A stretch of 43,228 nt of DNA, from NCBI GenBank assembly GCA_019635695.1, contig JAHBYZ010000025.1, forward strand, positions 1 to 43,228, in the 5' to 3' direction. Position 1 is the stretch's first letter, and each line of letters begins with the position of its first letter. This DNA comes from Rhizobiaceae bacterium. GTDB taxonomy: Bacteria > Pseudomonadota > Alphaproteobacteria > Rhizobiales > Rhizobiaceae. The notes beneath the pieces are model-generated. The model was not told the origin of the DNA and made no database searches. It saw only the letters and a list, made by a program, of their open reading frames with translations. Of this stretch, positions 1 to 8,477 are shown in pieces. The translations under genes and the position numbers were made by a program.

Positions 1-1
1 C

Positions 2-1045
2 ATCGCCGCGACCAACCGCCCGGACGTGCTCGACCCGGCACTGCTGCGTCCCGGCCGCTTCGACCGTCAGGTGGTGGTGCCGAACCCGGACATCGTCGGC
101 CGCGAGAAGATCCTCAAGGTGCATTCGCGCAACGTGCCTCTGGCGCCGAACGTCGATTTGAAGACGCTGGCCCGCGGCACGCCCGGTTTCTCGGGCGCGG
201 ATCTGGCCAACCTCGTCAACGAGGCCGCCCTCATGGCCGCCCGCCGCAACAAGCGGCTGGTCACCATGGCGGAGTTCGAGGACGCCAAGGACAAGATCAT
301 GATGGGCGCCGAGCGCCGCTCGTCCGCGATGACGCAGGCCGAGAAGGAGCTGACCGCCTATCACGAGGCCGGTCACGCGATCCTCGCCATCAACGTGCCA
401 TCGGCCGACCCGCTTCACAAGGCGACCATCATCCCGCGCGGCCGCGCGCTGGGCATGGTCATGCAACTGCCCGAGGGCGACCGCTACTCGATGAGCTACA
501 AGTACATGGTGTCGCGGCTGGCCATCATGATGGGGGGCCGCGTCGCCGAGGAGATCAAGTTCGGCAAGGAGAACATCACTTCCGGCGCCTCCTCCGACAT
601 CGACCAGGCGACCAAGCTGGCGCGGGCGATGGTGACGCGCTGGGGCTTCTCGGACAAGCTCGGCCACGTTGCCTATGGCGAGAACCAGGAAGAGGTATTC
701 CTTGGCCACTCGGTGGCGCGCACGCAGAACGTGTCGGAAGAGACCGCGCAGATCATCGACGCGGAGGTGCGCCGCCTGATCGACGAGGCTTACAAGTTCG
801 CGACCGACGTCATCAAGAAGAAGAAGAAGGAGTGGGTCGCGATCGCCGAAGGGCTGCTCGAATACGAGACACTCTCGGGTGACGAGATCCGCCAGCTCAT
901 CGCCGGCCAGAAGCCGTCGCGCGACATGGGCGACGACACGCCGCCCTCGCGCGGCACTGCGGTGCCCACCGCCGGCGGCTCGACCCGCGGCAAGAAGAAG
1001 GGGTCTGAGCCGGAAGGCGGAATGGAGCCGCAGCCGAGCAGCTGA
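2..1045 (+). CDS. ftsH: ATP-dependent zinc metalloprotease FtsH, 3' part
   Basis: Membrane-anchored AAA+ protease that extracts and degrades membrane and regulatory proteins. Only the last 347 codons are present; the reading frame is open from the first bases, so the N-terminal membrane segments and Walker motifs lie outside the window. The fragment opens in the AAA second region of homology ([21 protein letters not shown]), whose arginines act as fingers, followed by the lid domain. The zinc site HEAGH is at codons 119-123 of the fragment, and the distal acidic ligand is in [11 protein letters not shown]. The C-terminal tail is low-complexity, rich in Gly, Pro and Lys, as is usual in rhizobial FtsH. 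A strong terminator follows. In related genomes ftsH is usually followed directly by glmM; here three genes lie between them. Identification is secure. Confidence 0.97.
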   Translation: MAATNRPDVLDPALLRPGRFDRQVVVPNPDIVGREKILKVHSRNVPLAPNVDLKTLARGTPGFSGADLANLVNEAALMAARRNKRLVTMAEFEDAKDKIMMGAERRSSAMTQAEKELTAYHEAGHAILAINVPSADPLHKATIIPRGRALGMVMQLPEGDRYSMSYKYMVSRLAIMMGGRVAEEIKFGKENITSGASSDIDQATKLARAMVTRWGFSDKLGHVAYGENQEEVFLGHSVARTQNVSEETAQIIDAEVRRLIDEAYKFATDVIKKKKKEWVAIAEGLLEYETLSGDEIRQLIAGQKPSRDMGDDTPPSRGTAVPTAGGSTRGKKKGSEPEGGMEPQPSS

Positions 1046-1074
1046 GGCTGGGATTGAGCTAACCGGAAATGCAG

Positions 1075-1100
1075 AACGCCGCGGGAAACCGCGGCGTTTT
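1075..1100 (+). terminator. Rho-independent terminator after ftsH
   Basis: A perfect 10-bp stem (AACGCCGCGG / CCGCGGCGTT) closes a GAAA tetraloop, and a short T run follows. It begins 30 bases after the ftsH stop and separates ftsH from the convergent gene at 1222-2142. Confidence 0.85.
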
Positions 1101-1221
1101 CTTGCCAGCATCTGCTATCGAGGCGTGCTTGCCGATGCGTTGTGTTGGACGCGCCAACTTCCGACCTATCGCAGATTTTGGGCCATCACACGACGACAGC
1201 TGAAAGCTGCCGAACCGCTTC

Positions 1222-2142
1222 TCACCCGCCTTTGAGCCGGCCTACACCCTCGGCGAACCGTGTCACCTCGAAATCCGGGAATCGGGTCTTGAACTTGTCG
1301 GAAACGAAGATGTTGTCCTGCGCATAGCGAGGCAGCAGTTCGCCGGCGTCCCTTACGGCGGGGCTGAACAGGCCGGCCAGCCGCAACTGCCAGCGCTTGA
1401 GCACCGTGTAGCGCGGCCCGGTTCCGAAGGTTCGCGCCGCCAGTCCGATCAACTGGCGATAGGTCAGACGTTCGTCGTCACACGGAAGATGCCACGTCTG
1501 GCCATAAGCGTCGGGCGTGTTGCCGAGGAGCGCCATGGCCCTGCTGGCGTCCGGAGTGAAGATGAGGCTTCGCAGCGTGTCGTCTCGCAGGAAGACGCGC
1601 GCGCGTTTGCCGTCGCGCAGCGGTTCGAGAATAGCGCTGTTGGTGATGCTCTGGGTCTTGCCGGGACCGTAGAATTCGGGAGCGCGGCAGATCATTGCGG
1701 AAATCCGCCCGCCGTGCGTGGCGTTCAGCAGTTCGGTCGCGATGGCGGCGCGAACGCGACCCTTCTCGCCGTTGGGCTCGAAGCGCATGCCTTCGGTCTG
1801 CGGCTCGGCTGTCTGCGGATACATGTAGGTGTTGTCGAAGAACACCAGCCTCGTGTCATGCGCCGCGCAGGCGTCGACCACGTTGCGCATGATGACTGGC
1901 CATTTCTCGACCCAGAGCGCGGTGTCCATCGGCAGGCCGGCGGTAAGATAGACGATGTCGGAGCCCTCGACGGCGCGCAATGTCTCGGCGGCATCGAGCA
2001 GGTCGGCCCGGTGCAGATGGTCGGTGTCGTTTACCTTGCGCGGATTGCGGCTGACGAGGCGGATGTCGGTGGTGAAGTCGCGCTTGAGAGCGCGCGCCAG
2101 CTCCTCCCCGATCTGCCCTGATGCTCCGAGAATTGTCTGCAT
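1222..2142 (-). CDS. NAD(P)-dependent epimerase/dehydratase-like protein (extended SDR/NmrA type)
   Basis: A 306-residue Rossmann-fold protein. The N-terminal dinucleotide-binding loop is ILGASGQIG, near residues 4-12. DIVYLTAGLP lies in the strand that follows the cofactor site, and the expected Tyr/Lys catalytic pair is not obvious, so it may be an atypical SDR or NmrA-like reductase. The substrate cannot be read from the sequence. I chose the ATG at 2142 because AGGA sits six bases upstream; an ATG six bases earlier (2148) is too close to the Shine-Dalgarno. It is divergent from the MerR gene at 2234, and its promoter (2184-2214) has the 19-bp spacing of MerR-activated promoters, so MerR control is inferred. 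It resembles quinone or aldehyde reductase-like SDRs found in oxidative or carbonyl stress cassettes. Confidence 0.8.
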   Translation of the reverse strand: MQTILGASGQIGEELARALKRDFTTDIRLVSRNPRKVNDTDHLHRADLLDAAETLRAVEGSDIVYLTAGLPMDTALWVEKWPVIMRNVVDACAAHDTRLVFFDNTYMYPQTAEPQTEGMRFEPNGEKGRVRAAIATELLNATHGGRISAMICRAPEFYGPGKTQSITNSAILEPLRDGKRARVFLRDDTLRSLIFTPDASRAMALLGNTPDAYGQTWHLPCDDERLTYRQLIGLAARTFGTGPRYTVLKRWQLRLAGLFSPAVRDAGELLPRYAQDNIFVSDKFKTRFPDFEVTRFAEGVGRLKGG

Positions 2143-2183
2143 GTGCATTCCTGTGGCGCCAGTCCAAGAGATTGATGCGGGCA

Positions 2184-2214
2184 ATTCTAACCTTTAAGTG
2201 AAGTTGAAGGTCAA
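2184..2214 (-). promoter_or_regulatory. MerR-type promoter for the epimerase gene
   Basis: Read on the minus strand, TTGACC (2214-2209) and TAGAAT (2189-2184) are separated by exactly 19 bp. The spacer carries the dyad ACCTTCAACT / ACTTAAAGGT (2190-2211, 8 of 10 positions paired). A 19-20 bp spacer with a central dyad is the hallmark of promoters activated by MerR-family proteins through DNA distortion. The start codon at 2142 lies about 40 bases downstream of the -10. A near-identical element is at 3406-3436. Confidence 0.75.
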
Positions 2215-2233
2215 GACGTGAGGAGGCATGCGC

Positions 2234-2692
2234 ATGAAGATCGGCGAACTGGCTCGGCTCACGGGGCTGACGGCGTCACGAATCCGATTCTACGAGAGCC
2301 AAGGTCTGTTGCCGATGGTGGGGCGCATGCCCAATGGCTATCGGCACTATCCGGGCGACACCCGACTGGTGCTGGAGTTGATCGACACCGCCCAGCAGGC
2401 GGGGTTCAGCCTCGAGGAAATCCGCACTCTCTTGCCAGCCGATCTCAAGCGCTGGGACCATGGCGCACTCGTGGCGACGCTGCGGCGCAAGCTCAACGAC
2501 ATATCGGCGCTGCAGGCGCGGCTGGCGCAAAGCAAGACGCAATTGCAGGCTCTGCTTGGCGACATAGAGAGCAAGCCGGACGACATGACCTGCGCCGACA
2601 ACGCCCGGCGCGTGCTCTCGCGAATGCTGATCGGGGCGAAGGAGCCGGAAGAAGCCACGGGCCTGCACACCGTCAGCGGGCGGGCGACCTAG
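2234..2692 (+). CDS. MerR-family transcriptional regulator
   Basis: A 152-residue regulator. Residues 1-70 form the winged helix-turn-helix (MKIGELARLTGL, then the RFYESQGLL wing region typical of the family), and a long dimerisation coiled coil follows (about 75-115). The only cysteine is C120, just after that helix; the metal-binding cysteine pairs of MerR/CueR/ZntR and the Cys52/54 of AdhR/NmlR-type aldehyde sensors are absent, so the ligand is unknown and a single-thiol electrophile sensor is only a possibility. The ATG at 2234 is preferred over 2228 because AGGAGG ends seven bases before it. It is divergent from the epimerase gene and convergent with the glyoxalase gene, with which it overlaps by 20 bp at the 3' ends. 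Both neighbours carry matching MerR-type promoters. Confidence 0.92.
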   Translation: MKIGELARLTGLTASRIRFYESQGLLPMVGRMPNGYRHYPGDTRLVLELIDTAQQAGFSLEEIRTLLPADLKRWDHGALVATLRRKLNDISALQARLAQSKTQLQALLGDIESKPDDMTCADNARRVLSRMLIGAKEPEEATGLHTVSGRAT

Positions 2693-3377
2693 CCTCCAGC
2701 GCGGCGATGATCTTCCGGGCCGTCAACTTTGCGGAGAACGGGTTCTGGCCGGTAATCAGCCTGCCGTCGACACGGGCATAGGGCAGAAAGGGCAGAAGCG
2801 CCTTCATGTAGTGCGCACCGCGCTGCTTCATCTCCGCTTCGGCGTTGTAGGGGACTTTCTTTGCAACGCCCGCCACCACTTCCTCCATCCAGGCGAACCC
2901 AGTCACGTCCTTTCCGGCGACGAGCTTGCGGCCGTCGGAGAGCGTGACGTTGAGCAAGCCGCAATAGCCGTGACACACCGAAGCGACGATGCCACCCTTC
3001 TCCCAGATGGCACGGGTCAATGACTGGAGACCCGCATCGTTTGGAAAATCCCACATCACAGCGTGGCCACCGGTGAAGTAGACGGCGTCGAACTCGACGG
3101 GGTCGATCTCGTCGGGGCGTCGGGTTTCGGCCAGCAAGGCCATGCGCCGGGGATTGTCCAGCCACGCCCTGGCCGACGCATCGAGCAAAGGCCATTTGAG
3201 CGCACGCGGTTCGAGCGGGGAGAAACCGCCCTTCGGGCTGACGATGACCTGCTCATAGCCTTTCGCCTCGAAGTGATCCCACGCGTGCGTCAGTTCTGAC
3301 AGCCAAAGCCCTGTCGGCTCAGCAGGGTCGTCGTAGTGGGCGACATTGGTTGCGACGTGAAGGATGCGCTTGGACAT
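2673..3377 (-). CDS. Hsp31/DJ-1-family protein, probable glyoxalase III (type 1 glutamine amidotransferase fold)
   Basis: A 234-residue protein of the DJ-1/PfpI superfamily. The nucleophile elbow reads ASVCHGYCG, giving Cys135 followed by His136, and Glu28 lies in TGLWLSE. The Glu/Cys/His triad and its spacing match yeast Hsp31 (Glu30, Cys138, His139), which converts methylglyoxal to lactate without glutathione. That activity is inferred here; chaperone or deglycase roles have also been proposed for this family. The open frame extends upstream to 3566, but homology to the family begins at MSKRILHVATN, so I start it at 3377, just downstream of a MerR-type promoter. No signal peptide is visible, so it should be cytoplasmic. 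It overlaps the 3' end of merR by 20 bp on the opposite strand. Confidence 0.88.
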   Translation of the reverse strand: MSKRILHVATNVAHYDDPAEPTGLWLSELTHAWDHFEAKGYEQVIVSPKGGFSPLEPRALKWPLLDASARAWLDNPRRMALLAETRRPDEIDPVEFDAVYFTGGHAVMWDFPNDAGLQSLTRAIWEKGGIVASVCHGYCGLLNVTLSDGRKLVAGKDVTGFAWMEEVVAGVAKKVPYNAEAEMKQRGAHYMKALLPFLPYARVDGRLITGQNPFSAKLTARKIIAALEARSPAR

Positions 3378-3405
3378 TCGGATGGTTCCGAGAGTGTAGG
3401 ACCGA

Positions 3406-3436
3406 ACCGTAACCTTGAAGTCATGTTGAGGGTCAA
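3406..3436 (-). promoter_or_regulatory. MerR-type promoter for the Hsp31-like gene
   Basis: On the minus strand, TTGACC (3436-3431) and TACGGT (3411-3406) are 19 bp apart. Across the aligned 28 bases this promoter differs from the one at 2184-2214 at only four positions. The -10 ends 28 bases upstream of the ATG at 3377. The shared sequence supports one regulator, the MerR protein at 2234, acting on both genes. Confidence 0.72.
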
Positions 3437-3728
3437 GCGCCGAAACGGAGGCCCGATTTGGGCAAATTCTGAACACAGCAGCCTGGCCGGCCGGTTCCGC
3501 CGAGGAACTGCCGCCGGCGCCCCTGAAAACGACGTCTCCGGCGATGGCAGTTGTTCCGCAACGCAAACGCCTCGCTAACCATCAGTGCGCTTTTCCAACC
3601 AGCTAGGGGCCACCGCCTTCGCCCTCCACCCTCCCGTAACACTCCTTCGCCAAAAGTGATCGCCTGGGTGCCGGCTGCCGTGGCAAAACCGCGCCCGAAG
3701 GGACTTCTTGCGTCGGGGCGTAGCAGAC
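3437..3728. other. Intergenic region upstream of glmM
   Basis: These 292 bases lie between the Hsp31 promoter and glmM. The open frames crossing them show no recognisable domain or plausible ribosome site. The glmM promoter must lie here or further upstream, but I cannot identify convincing -35 and -10 elements. Confidence 0.5.
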
Positions 3729-5077
<1,349 letters not shown>

Positions 5078-5081
<4 letters not shown>

Positions 5082-5494
5082 GATCCGGCCGTCAGCGCGG
5101 CGCGCATGCCGGCCAGCAAGGCCTGGCGGTCGGCCTCGTAAGCCTCCACGAACTCGCGCGGTGCACCGGTCTCCGGATCGTGCATTGCGCCCCAGTAGGC
5201 CATCTCGACGACGACTGGAAGCAGGTCGATGGCGGCGCGGGTTGGCCGGTAGACGAACTGGCGCGCGTCCGAAGGATCGTTCGCGCGCGTCAGCAGGCCC
5301 GCGCCCTCGAGGCGTTCAAGTCGCTCCGCCAGCACGTTGGTCGCGATCCTCTCCTCGGCCGCGAACTCGCGGAACCGGCTCTTCGCACGGGTGAGAACGT
5401 CGCGCAGGATCAGCAGAGACCAGCGATCGCCGAATATGTCGAGGGTGAAGCCGATCGGGCAGTCCGACCGGCGGGCTCGTGAATGTCGCACCAT
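5078..5494 (-). CDS. HxlR-family transcriptional regulator
   Basis: A 138-residue winged-helix protein of the HxlR (DUF24) family. The family signature [21 protein letters not shown] occupies residues 12-32, and [15 protein letters not shown] is the recognition-helix and wing region. Cys12 sits where redox- or quinone-sensing HxlR members (YodB, HypR types) carry their reactive thiol; electrophile or thiol sensing is therefore possible but inferred. A perfect 25-bp palindrome lies 17 bases before the start codon, between this gene and the divergent membrane protein gene at 5574, so it probably represses both. The stop codon overlaps the glmM stop on the other strand by 4 bp. Confidence 0.92.
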
Positions 5495-5510
5495 GTCGGC
5501 GGCTTAAGTA

Positions 5511-5535
5511 CATCACTTGCATAATGCAAGTGATG
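5511..5535. promoter_or_regulatory. HxlR operator palindrome
   Basis: A perfect inverted repeat with 12-base arms, CATCACTTGCAT and ATGCAAGTGATG, separated by one base. HxlR-family sites commonly contain an ACTTGC/GCAAGT core. It lies 17 bases upstream of the regulator's ATG and 38 bases upstream of the divergent TTG start at 5574, well placed to control both directions. Confidence 0.8.
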
Positions 5536-5573
5536 CGGTATGATTTGCCTCGTGCAGGTGAACGGAGGCGTGC

Positions 5574-5975
5574 TTGTCGCTGCAATTCTGGCTGGCCTTC
5601 GCCGCCTATCTCCTGCCCACATTTCCGCTTGGCTACTTCTGGCATCTTCGTGCGTTCAAGACGCGATACGACGCGCTGGAGATGCTCCGCGACGACGTCT
5701 TTATTCCGATGGGCCTAGGATCGATGGTGCTGCAGGGGCTGCTGTTCGCGTGGGCGTATCCGCTGCTCTTCGCGCCAACGGAGTGGTTTTGGAGCACCGG
5801 CGCGCTTGGCTTCTTCGTGTTCGCCGGGCTGCTTTCGTGGTCGTTCCAGGTATTGCCCGTAGCAGCCAAGTACCGCATGGCGTCGGTGCCGGCGTTCGTG
5901 GCCCTTGAGAGCGCCTTCGTGGCCCTCCACTTCGCGGTGGTCTCACCGCTCATCGCGCTGGCCTATGCGATGTGA
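5574..5975 (+). CDS. Small four-helix inner-membrane protein, probable HxlR target
   Basis: A 133-residue hydrophobic protein with about four predicted membrane segments (near residues 3-22, 45-65, 75-95 and 108-130). I do not recognise its function. The start is a TTG at 5574 with GGAGG five bases upstream (5564-5568); no ATG in this frame fits. It is divergent from the HxlR regulator across the 25-bp operator. HxlR targets are often oxidoreductases or small membrane proteins, so its expression is probably tied to the regulator's signal. The gene ends 142 bases before the first outer-membrane protein gene. Confidence 0.75.
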   Translation: MSLQFWLAFAAYLLPTFPLGYFWHLRAFKTRYDALEMLRDDVFIPMGLGSMVLQGLLFAWAYPLLFAPTEWFWSTGALGFFVFAGLLSWSFQVLPVAAKYRMASVPAFVALESAFVALHFAVVSPLIALAYAM

Positions 5976-6027
5976 CCCAGGCCTACGACGCCCCGAAAAC
6001 CCTAACAGACATGGTGAAGAAACACGG

Positions 6028-6043
6028 TTAAGTGCACCTTAAC
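6028..6043 (+). promoter_or_regulatory. CtrA-type binding site upstream of the first porin-like gene
   Basis: TTAA, seven bases, then TTAAC: an exact match to the full CtrA consensus TTAA-N7-TTAAC. It also lies within an inverted repeat (GGTTAAG / CTTAACC). The site ends 75 bases before the ATG at 6118. CtrA is the cell-cycle response regulator of alphaproteobacteria and controls several outer-membrane protein genes; binding here is predicted, not shown. Confidence 0.65.
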
Positions 6044-6117
6044 CATTCCCCGACAATATCGCCGCGAGTTCAAACCGTCCCGCGCCGCGCGCCGCGGGGA
6101 AAGTAAGGATCGCAGCG

Positions 6118-6969
6118 ATGACCAGAGCGCTGGTGGCGGGTGCAGCCCTGATGGCGATGGCGGGACAGGCCTTGGCCGCCGACATCATGTATGAACCGCC
6201 GGTGGTGGAAGCGCCGCCGGTCTATGAGGCTCCGGTGGAGACTGGCAATTTCGGCGGCTGGTACATCCGCGGCGACGTCGACTACCACTTCACCGGCTGG
6301 CGCGGCGGCGACTACATCACCTATGGCGCCGGCGTGGTCGAGCCCGGCACCAACTACTTCCGCACCGGCGCGCTCAGGCCGACCTTCTCGGCGGGCGTCG
6401 GCGTCGGCTACCAGATCAACAAGTATTTCCGCGCCGACCTTACCGGCGACTACTTCTTCCGCACGACGTTCAACGGCACGACCGGCGACGCCTGCGGCAA
6501 CATCTGCACCGAGGTGGGCTCGATGAGCGCCATCCTTCTGATGGCCAACGCCTATGCCCATATCGGCACCTGGGGCCGGTTCTCGCCCTATGTCGGCGCC
6601 GGTATCGGTGGCGCGCGCGTCTCCTGGGGCGCCCTGCAGAACACCAATGCGGGCGTGGTCACCGAGCATGCCGGCGCCACCAACTGGCGCTTCGCCTGGG
6701 CCGGCATGGTCGGCACCACGGTATGCCTGACCGACAAGCTGGATCTGGATGTCGGCTACCGCTACACGCGCATCGCCGGCGGCCGCATGTTCGAGTATGC
6801 CCCGCAAGCCGGACCCGGCTTCGACCGTGGCTTCAACGTGCATGAGGCGCGCGCCGGCCTGCGCTACAAGTTCGGCGCCGGCAAGGGGAACTGGAACGGC
6901 GGCGGTTGCGGCAAGAAGCACGTCGAGATTCCGTACGAGCCCGAGCCGGTCGTTCCGATCTACAAATAA
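6118..6969 (+). CDS. Outer-membrane beta-barrel protein
   Basis: A 283-residue exported protein. The signal peptide is MTRALVAGAALMAMAGQALA, with cleavage near residue 20. A proline/glutamate-rich stretch follows, and then alternating aromatic strands such as GGWYIRGDVDYHF, RADLTGDYFF, RFSPYVGAGIGGARV, LDLDVGYRYTRI and VHEARAGLRYKF. This is the organisation of the small eight-stranded OMP_b-brl/Omp25-like proteins of rhizobia and Brucella. It does not end on a terminal aromatic strand but continues in a Gly/Cys/Pro-rich tail of about 30 residues with two cysteines nearby, unlike its paralogue at 7264. The start follows AAGGAT. It has its own CtrA-type site and terminator. The function is probably structural or in envelope integrity; transport specificity cannot be inferred. 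Confidence 0.88.
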   Translation: MTRALVAGAALMAMAGQALAADIMYEPPVVEAPPVYEAPVETGNFGGWYIRGDVDYHFTGWRGGDYITYGAGVVEPGTNYFRTGALRPTFSAGVGVGYQINKYFRADLTGDYFFRTTFNGTTGDACGNICTEVGSMSAILLMANAYAHIGTWGRFSPYVGAGIGGARVSWGALQNTNAGVVTEHAGATNWRFAWAGMVGTTVCLTDKLDLDVGYRYTRIAGGRMFEYAPQAGPGFDRGFNVHEARAGLRYKFGAGKGNWNGGGCGKKHVEIPYEPEPVVPIYK

Positions 6970-6997
6970 GCCGGCTCAAGGCACTCCCTCCGATCAG

Positions 6998-7027
6998 GGC
7001 CGCGCGGCACTCGCGCGGCCTTCTTCG
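6998..7027 (+). terminator. Terminator after the first outer-membrane protein gene
   Basis: A perfect 9-bp GC stem (GGCCGCGCG / CGCGCGGCC) with a five-base loop is followed by TTCTTCGTTT. It separates the two outer-membrane protein genes, so each is a single-gene transcript. Confidence 0.8.
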
Positions 7028-7180
7028 TTTCTCGACCGTGGCCGGCGACATGCGGCCCGGTCCCCGAACGAACGCCGCGTCGTCGCGGCGGATGCAGGCA
7101 ATGCCGGACGGCTCTCGCAAATGGGTTCGCCGCCCGTCGGCCAACTCTCTGAAATCGCTGAATCGGCCATCGCGGCGTGG

Positions 7181-7196
7181 TTAACCGCCATTTAAC
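7181..7196 (+). promoter_or_regulatory. CtrA-type binding site upstream of the second porin-like gene
   Basis: TTAA, CCGCCAT, TTAAC: a second exact match to TTAA-N7-TTAAC, 67 bases before the ATG at 7264. Two more GGTTAA half-sites flank it (7179-7184, overlapping the site, and 7203-7208). Its position mirrors the site at 6028, which argues for joint control of the two barrel genes. Confidence 0.65.
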
Positions 7197-7263
7197 CAGC
7201 ATGGTTAATAGTGCTGGGCATGGGCGGAGGGCTCTCGTTCTTCCGCGGTCCCGGAGTTGAGAC

Positions 7264-8112
7264 ATGCGCACAGCGTCCCGCCTTCTCGCACTGGTTGCGG
7301 TGCTTGCGCCGGCATCGGCGCTGGCGGCAGACTACGAGCCGCCGCTGGTTATCGAGCAAGACCCGGAAGTGTACGAGGAGGCCGTGCCGGTGGAAGTCGG
7401 CAGCGGCTGGTACCTGCGCGGCGACATCGGCTACAGCCTGGCGCGCTCGACAACCGGGCCGTTCACGTTCCGCAGCTTCGACGTCGGCACTGCGAGCTAC
7501 ACGTCCACAACGATGAATCCGGCGCGTTATGGCGGCGCCGTCAACTACGGCATCGGCTTCGGCTATCGCTTCACCGACTGGTTCCGGTCCGATCTGACGC
7601 TCGACCGTTTCGACATGCCCGCCTCGGGCACGGCGGCGCTTGGGACCCCGTGTGCAGGGCAGGCCGCTGGCACGACCTGCAATGCCAACTTCAATTCCGT
7701 GCTGTCCGCTTACTCGCTGATGGCCAACGCCTATGTCGACCTCGGCACCTTCGCCCGCTTCACGCCTTATGTCGGCCTTGGCGCCGGCATTGTGCGCGCG
7801 CGGTGGCTCACGGGGACCGTCGACTACAATTGCGTGCCGGGCGCCATGGCCTGTGTGGCCGGCAATCCGCAGGCGCAGCTTGGCGGGCTGACCAGCTATC
7901 GGTTCTCCTATGCCGCGATGGCGGGTGTCGCCTTCGACATCAACAAGAACTTCAAGCTCGATCTGGGCTACAAATTCCGTGCGGTTGGGGGCGGCGATTC
8001 GCACAGTTTCTCGGGTGCCGATCAGACCGCCGGTGCGACCGGCGCACAGGTATCCGCGCCCGGTTTCATGAGCCACGAAATCCGGCTGGGTTTGCGCTAC
8101 GAGCTCTGGTGA
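7264..8112 (+). CDS. Outer-membrane beta-barrel protein, paralogue of the 6118 gene
   Basis: A 282-residue exported protein with signal peptide MRTASRLLALVAVLAPASALA. Like the 6118 product it has an acidic proline-containing N-terminal stretch and then GSGWYLRGDIGYS, RSDLTLDRFD, SLMANAYVDLGTFARFTPYVGLGAGIV, NFKLDLGYKFRAV and a final strand SHEIRLGLRYELW, which ends on an aromatic residue as Bam substrates do. The shared blocks (GWY.RGD, LMANAY...G...RF.PYVG.G.G, LDLGY) show tandem duplication followed by divergence. Four cysteines lie in predicted extracellular loops, so disulphides are possible. A CtrA-type site precedes it and a strong terminator follows. Confidence 0.88.
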   Translation: MRTASRLLALVAVLAPASALAADYEPPLVIEQDPEVYEEAVPVEVGSGWYLRGDIGYSLARSTTGPFTFRSFDVGTASYTSTTMNPARYGGAVNYGIGFGYRFTDWFRSDLTLDRFDMPASGTAALGTPCAGQAAGTTCNANFNSVLSAYSLMANAYVDLGTFARFTPYVGLGAGIVRARWLTGTVDYNCVPGAMACVAGNPQAQLGGLTSYRFSYAAMAGVAFDINKNFKLDLGYKFRAVGGGDSHSFSGADQTAGATGAQVSAPGFMSHEIRLGLRYELW

Positions 8113-8140
8113 GACGAAAGCGCGGCATGGCGCACATATG

Positions 8141-8169
8141 AAGGGCGGGCCCGGGCCCGCCCTTTGCTT
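8141..8169 (+). terminator. Terminator after the second outer-membrane protein gene
   Basis: A 10-bp stem (AAGGGCGGGC / GCCCGCCCTT) with a CCGG loop is followed by TTTGCTTTT. Because the next gene is convergent, it probably stops transcription from both sides. Confidence 0.85.
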
Positions 8170-8175
8170 TTGCGA

Positions 8176-8301
8176 CTACCGGCGGGCGCGCGCACGTTTC
8201 GCCGCGCGATCCCAGGTCAGATCGGTGAACAGCAGCAGCCCGCCGAACGCCGCGAATATCGCGAGCACGGCGGCGGTGACGATCACGGTGTCGGTGGGCA
8301 T
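8176..8301 (-). CDS. Small single-span membrane protein (41 aa)
   Basis: The protein starts MPTDTVIVTAAVLAIFAAFG. It has one hydrophobic helix (about residues 6-27) and a positively charged tail (RAAKRARARR), implying Nout-Cin topology. A GGGAG lies 10 bases before the ATG at 8301. The frame is open further upstream to 8448, but that part is unlike protein. Function unknown. It sits between a shared terminator and the divergent HtrA-like gene. Confidence 0.6.
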   Translation of the reverse strand: MPTDTVIVTAAVLAIFAAFGGLLLFTDLTWDRAAKRARARR

Positions 8302-8477
8302 GTGAGAGGTCTCCCTGTGGACGACCCTGCATGCATCCGCGCGACCGTGGCGGCCTTGACAGAGATCAAGCGCCACGGCGGCCTTGTATGCGCCACACCG
8401 CAGGCATAGGTCTTGCGGCACGGCCGCGATGTGCGGCACCGATGGCAACCCGTCTCGTGCCGAAGGACACCGGACAG

